Source of the DNA: an uncultured Maricaulis sp. | GTDB taxonomy: Bacteria > Pseudomonadota > Alphaproteobacteria > Caulobacterales > Maricaulaceae | DNA: 45,856 nucleotides | Direction of reading: 5' to 3' | Assembly (NCBI RefSeq): GCF_905480005.1 | Contig: NZ_CAJQOO010000020.1 | Coordinates: 1-45,856 of the forward strand | Shown: piece by piece, positions 42,559-45,856 of the stretch | Numbering within the stretch: position 1 is the first letter of the stretch | Layout of the letters: the number at the start of each line of letters is the position of its first letter | Notes under the pieces: generated by a model | What the model was told of the DNA's origin: nothing | What the model saw: the letters and a program-made list of their open reading frames with translations, nothing else | Database searches by the model: none | Program-made: the position numbers and the translations under genes

Positions 42559-44184
42559 ATGGATATTGAAGCTCTTATCTCGCTGGCGCTCTACTTCGTC
42601 CTGATGATGGCGATCGGCCTCTACGCCTATCGCAAGTCAACGGATGACGTGTCCGGCTACATGCTGGGCGGGCGCCAGCTTCACCCTGCCGTTGCCGCGC
42701 TCTCCGCAGGCGCGTCCGACATGTCGGGCTGGATGCTGATGGGCTTGCCGGGCGCGATCCTGCTGACAGGCATTTCGGAATCCTGGATTGCGATCGGCCT
42801 GATGATCGGTGCCTATTTCAACTACAAGCTCGTGGCACCGCGACTGCGCGTCTATACCGAGATTGCCGACGACGCGATCACCATTCCGGACTATTTCGAG
42901 AAGCGTTTCGCCGACAAGTCGCGTCTTCTTCGTGTCATCTCCGCCATCGTGATCGTGGTCTTCTTCACGATCTACACCTCGGCCGGTGTGGTTGCTGGCG
43001 GCAAACTCTTCGACGCCTCCTTCGGCCTCAACTACCAGCTTGGTCTCTTCCTGACCGCAGGCGTCGTGGTGGCCTATACCCTGTTTGGCGGTTTCCTCGC
43101 GGTCAGCCTGACCGACTTCGTGCAGGGCGTGATCATGTTCATCGCGCTGATCCTGGTCCCGGTCGTGACCATCATGCAGCTGGGCGGCTTCGGTCCGACT
43201 GTTGACGCATTGAGCACGCTCAGCGTCGACGTCAATGGATGGGACAAGGACTATCTGTCGATGATCCCGCAAGAGAGTATGGGCCTGGCGGTCATCGGCA
43301 TCATCTCGACCATGGCCTGGGGCCTTGGTTATTTTGGTCAGCCCCACATCATCGTTCGCTTCATGGCCGTGAGGTCTCTGAAGGACGTCAAGATCATGCG
43401 CCGTATCGGCATGAGCTGGATGCTGATCACGGTGATTGGCGCCGTGCTGACCGGTGCCGCCGGGCTTGCCTATGTCAAAAGCCAGGGCATCCAGACGGCT
43501 GAAGGCCTGAATGTGGCCCGCGTCGTCGAAGCGCCGACGGATGCGACGACCACGATGGGGGAGCTGGACGCGCTCGACACCGCCGGCGCCTTCGCCGATG
43601 GCGATGTGGTGCTGGGTGATCAGGAGACGATCTTTATCCTGCTCTCCCAGGTCATCTTCCACCCCTATATTGCGGGCTTCCTGCTCGCCGCCATCCTGGC
43701 AGCGATCATGAGTACGATCTCGTCCCAATTGCTGGTCTCGTCGAGTTCTCTGACCGAGGATTTCTACAAGGTCTTCCTGCGCCGGAATGCGAGCCAGAAG
43801 GAATTGGTTCTGGTGGGCCGACTCTCGGTCCTGGCCGTCTCGCTGGTCGCGATCGGGCTGGCCTTCAATCCGAACTCCAACATTCTCGGCCTGGTGTCGA
43901 ATGCGTGGGCCGGCTTCGGCGCCGCCTTCGGGCCGGTGATCCTGGCCAGCCTGTTCTGGCGCGGCATGACCCGTATCGGTGCGATCAGCGGCATGGTCGC
44001 CGGCGCCGTGACAGTTCTGGTCTGGATCTACGGCCTGCAGCTCTCGGGCGTCATGTACGAGATTGTTCCGGGCTTCATCGCCTGCCTGGTGACGCTGTTT
44101 GTCGTCTCCAAGGCGACCGCCAAGCCGGGGCCGGACGTCACCGACTATTTCGACGAGATGCGCAAGCGCGTCAAAGCCGGCTAG
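42559..44184 (+). CDS. putP: Sodium/proline symporter PutP
   Basis: This 541-residue inner-membrane transporter of the sodium:solute symporter family takes up proline. Family marks are MLGGRQLHPAVAALSAGASD, SGWMLMGLPGAI, WGLGYFGQPHIIVRFMA, IMSTISSQLLVSSSSLTEDF and AWAGFGAAFGPVILASLFW, all close to E. coli PutP. About 30 residues more than E. coli PutP are found between the helix near residue 304 and the helix near 358. They form an acidic stretch (VEAPTDATTTMGELDALDTA), probably a periplasmic loop. ATG 42559 with CAAGGCA upstream. It is third in the proC-proA-putP direction and ends at a strong terminator. It may serve osmoprotection or proline use as a nutrient, alongside synthesis. Confidence 0.96.
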   Translation: MDIEALISLALYFVLMMAIGLYAYRKSTDDVSGYMLGGRQLHPAVAALSAGASDMSGWMLMGLPGAILLTGISESWIAIGLMIGAYFNYKLVAPRLRVYTEIADDAITIPDYFEKRFADKSRLLRVISAIVIVVFFTIYTSAGVVAGGKLFDASFGLNYQLGLFLTAGVVVAYTLFGGFLAVSLTDFVQGVIMFIALILVPVVTIMQLGGFGPTVDALSTLSVDVNGWDKDYLSMIPQESMGLAVIGIISTMAWGLGYFGQPHIIVRFMAVRSLKDVKIMRRIGMSWMLITVIGAVLTGAAGLAYVKSQGIQTAEGLNVARVVEAPTDATTTMGELDALDTAGAFADGDVVLGDQETIFILLSQVIFHPYIAGFLLAAILAAIMSTISSQLLVSSSSLTEDFYKVFLRRNASQKELVLVGRLSVLAVSLVAIGLAFNPNSNILGLVSNAWAGFGAAFGPVILASLFWRGMTRIGAISGMVAGAVTVLVWIYGLQLSGVMYEIVPGFIACLVTLFVVSKATAKPGPDVTDYFDEMRKRVKAG

Positions 44185-44210
44185 TCGCGGACAACACTCC
44201 GCCCAACAAG

Positions 44211-44244
44211 AAAGCGGCGACCCTGTCGGGTCGCCGCTTTTTTT
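44211..44244 (+). terminator. Strong intrinsic terminator after putP
   Basis: Perfect 13-bp stem AAAGCGGCGACCC / GGGTCGCCGCTTT with a TGTC loop, then a run of seven T (44238-44244), 26 bp after the putP stop. The A run on the left also allows minus-strand function for the convergent eda gene. Confidence 0.95.
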
Positions 44245-44281
44245 GTTCCCGGGAGGCCCGGAGCCGGCGGGAAAAGGACCG

Positions 44282-44914
44282 TCAGGTCTTCATCGCGGCT
44301 GCCGCGGCGGCATTGGCTGTAATCATCTCCCAGTCATTCGCCTCGATCATCGCTCCGGTCGCAATCCAGGAGCCTCCGACACAGACGACATTGGGCAGAG
44401 CCAGATAGTCCGGCGCCATCTCACGCGTGATAGAGCCCGTTGGGCAGAAGCGGATATCGGGCAGCGGGCCGGCGATGGATTTGAGATAGGGACGACCGCC
44501 AGCCTGTTCGGCGGGGAAGAATTTGAGCACTTCGAAACCGGCTTCGACCGCGCTCATTGCTTCACCGGCCGTGGCCACGCCTGGAAGAACCGGCAGGCCC
44601 GAGCCCAACAAGGCAGGAATGAGTTGCGGCGACAGACCGGGCGAAACCAGAAAATCGGCGCCGGCCGCCATGGCATCGGCCACCTGCTCGGGTGTCCGGA
44701 TCGTGCCCATGCCGATGATCATGTCCGGCTCGGCGCGCTTCATCTCCGCGAGCACCTCAAGAGCCGCGGGGGTCCGCATGGTCATTTCCAGCACGCTCAG
44801 GCCACCCGCCTTGAGCGCCCGTGCGAGGGGCGCGGCCTTTTCAACATCACCCACGGTCAAAACCGGGATGACGCTGGCAGCGCGGACGAGAGTTTCAAGC
44901 GTGATGGGGGTCAT
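44282..44914 (-). CDS. eda: 2-dehydro-3-deoxyphosphogluconate (KDPG) aldolase
   Basis: This 210-residue class I aldolase cleaves KDPG to pyruvate and glyceraldehyde 3-phosphate in the Entner-Doudoroff pathway. Glu43 in LEMTMRTP (general acid/base) and the Schiff-base Lys131 in EVLKFFPAE are in place. GMGTIRTPEQ, GADFLVSPGLSP, FCPTGSIT and CVGGSWI are typical. Length is normal. The ATG at 44914 overlaps the glk stop (ATGA), so translation is coupled. It is convergent with putP through a shared terminator region. Confidence 0.96.
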   Translation of the reverse strand: MTPITLETLVRAASVIPVLTVGDVEKAAPLARALKAGGLSVLEMTMRTPAALEVLAEMKRAEPDMIIGMGTIRTPEQVADAMAAGADFLVSPGLSPQLIPALLGSGLPVLPGVATAGEAMSAVEAGFEVLKFFPAEQAGGRPYLKSIAGPLPDIRFCPTGSITREMAPDYLALPNVVCVGGSWIATGAMIEANDWEMITANAAAAAAMKT

Positions 44915-45856
44915 GACAGACGATTGCCCTGTTCTGCCAGCGCGGCGGCACCACGCAGGGCGGCCCCGTCCGACTGGATGAGACGAATTGGAATATCGGA
45001 GACATATCGCGTCATCGGGCCACGGCCCAGAAAGCGCGACTTGAAGGCGCTGGCCTCGAGCAGGCTGCGAATGCGGGGCAGGATACCGCCGCCGAGATAA
45101 ATCCCGGCACGCGAGCCCGTCAGAACCGCGACATCACCGGTATAGCCCCCCAGTGCCGCGCAGAAGAATTCCACCACCTGGGCGCCCATCGATTCCGGAT
45201 CGGCGAGCGCTTCACGGGTGATGTCTTCCGGACGATAACCCGGCCAGCTTTTGCCTTCGATCTGGCACAGGGCACGATGGATGTTGACCAGACCGCGACC
45301 CGACAGGATGCGCTCCCAGGACACAAATCCGTATTCGCGCGCCAGGACACGGCCGACTTCAATCTCCAGATCCGTGCGCGGCGCAAAACCCGCATGTCCG
45401 CCCTCGGTAGCGACGACCTTGACCGCATCCCCGTCCGGAACCAGCAGGCCCAGGCCAAGTCCGGTGCCCGGGCCTAGAACGGCAATCGGTGTGCCATCGA
45501 CGGGGCGTCCGTTGGAAATCTCGACAATGTCAGCGGTCGGTGTCAGCGGGGCGCCGCGGGCCTGGGCCTCGAAATCATTGACCGCCATCAGGGTTGCCAT
45601 ACCCAGCTCTCCGCCCAGCTCGTCCGGCCGGAAACTCCAGGTCGCATTGGTCAGCTGGACCCGGCCGGAACGGATCGGCGAGGCGACCGCGAAACAGGCG
45701 CGGTCCGGACGATCACCATCGCAGCTTTCCAGATAGGCCATGGCGGCATCGCGCAGATGCTCGAAGTCCTCATTCTTGAGGCGACGCACCTGATCGAGCT
45801 CAAACCCCTGCGTCACGTTTCCGCGCGCAATGGCGAAACGGGCATTCGTGCCGCCG
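44911..45856 (-). CDS. glk: Glucokinase, 3' part (5' end outside window)
   Basis: This bacterial glucokinase phosphorylates glucose with ATP. The frame runs off the right edge; the first residues visible, GGTNARFAIARG, are the phosphate-binding motif (DIGGTNARF) found about 10 residues from the start, so only the first few codons are missing. A GTG at 45816 inside is not the start. Other marks are LMAVNDFEAQARG (catalytic Asp), LGPGTGLGLGLLVPDG, EGGHAGFAPRTDLE and SGRGLVNIHRALCQ. About 314 residues are seen, near family length. Its stop overlaps eda, making a glucose-to-KDPG pair; edd and zwf may lie to the right, outside the window. Confidence 0.95.
   Translation of the reverse strand, partial: GGTNARFAIARGNVTQGFELDQVRRLKNEDFEHLRDAAMAYLESCDGDRPDRACFAVASPIRSGRVQLTNATWSFRPDELGGELGMATLMAVNDFEAQARGAPLTPTADIVEISNGRPVDGTPIAVLGPGTGLGLGLLVPDGDAVKVVATEGGHAGFAPRTDLEIEVGRVLAREYGFVSWERILSGRGLVNIHRALCQIEGKSWPGYRPEDITREALADPESMGAQVVEFFCAALGGYTGDVAVLTGSRAGIYLGGGILPRIRSLLEASAFKSRFLGRGPMTRYVSDIPIRLIQSDGAALRGAAALAEQGNRLS

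Overview
The window is high-GC bacterial chromosome with almost every base coding. Two TonB-dependent receptors, TamA/TamB, a proline gene set, an Entner-Doudoroff glk-eda pair and a dense acyl-CoA metabolism region together suggest an aerobic, marine-type alphaproteobacterium, most like the Caulobacterales/Maricaulales (Maricaulis or relatives). This placement is inferred from gene content and protein style; no rRNA is present to test it. I saw no tRNA, rRNA, CRISPR array, insertion sequence, phage gene or attachment site. The region reads as chromosomal core plus catabolic accessory genes.

Layout. 1-8989 (+): the 3' end of hemN, the tamA-tamB outer-membrane assembly pair, an MscS-type channel and a ZntB/CorA-type metal transporter. 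9203-15470 (-): a TonB-dependent receptor, a TPR-sulfotransferase and a BCCT transporter, with a hairpin terminator between the first two. 15471-15844: a control region with a 32-bp tandem duplication that carries a palindrome. 15845-17487 (+): a MarR regulator overlapping a CaiB-type CoA transferase. 17523-21552: a bifunctional hydratase/3-hydroxyacyl-CoA dehydrogenase, divergent from an acyl-CoA ligase. 21593-24287 (-): phosphotransferase, SDR and thioesterase. 24552-25808 (+): a double-length TetR-type regulator with two DNA-binding domains. 25873-28809 (-): a second TonB-dependent receptor.

28931-35645 (-) is a tightly packed operon in which nearly every start overlaps or abuts the previous stop: GPH-type symporter, thiolase-like enzyme, DUF35 zinc-ribbon protein, acyl-CoA dehydrogenase, a second acyl-CoA dehydrogenase broken by an in-frame TAG, and an MFS transporter. 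Divergent from it (+) are a classical thiolase and a carboxymuconolactone-decarboxylase-like gene. A TesB thioesterase (-) follows.

38890-44184 holds proline metabolism: proB (-) divergent from proC-proA-putP (+), closed by a strong terminator. The window ends in the glk-eda pair (-), with glk cut by the right edge.

How the parts may work together: from about 15.8 to 38.7 kb there are enzymes for CoA activation, dehydrogenation, hydration, oxidation, thiolysis or aldol cleavage, and thioester release. There are also two importers, two outer-membrane receptors and two regulators. This looks like uptake and degradation of a carboxylic acid with a branched, cyclic or hydroxylated chain. The substrate is not evident from sequence. 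The most notable items are the tandem TetR regulator with a candidate shared operator (CATACCG), the paired acyl-CoA dehydrogenases in which only one keeps a catalytic glutamate while the other has a premature stop, the MarR-site duplication, and the TonB receptor/TPR-sulfotransferase/BCCT neighbourhood.
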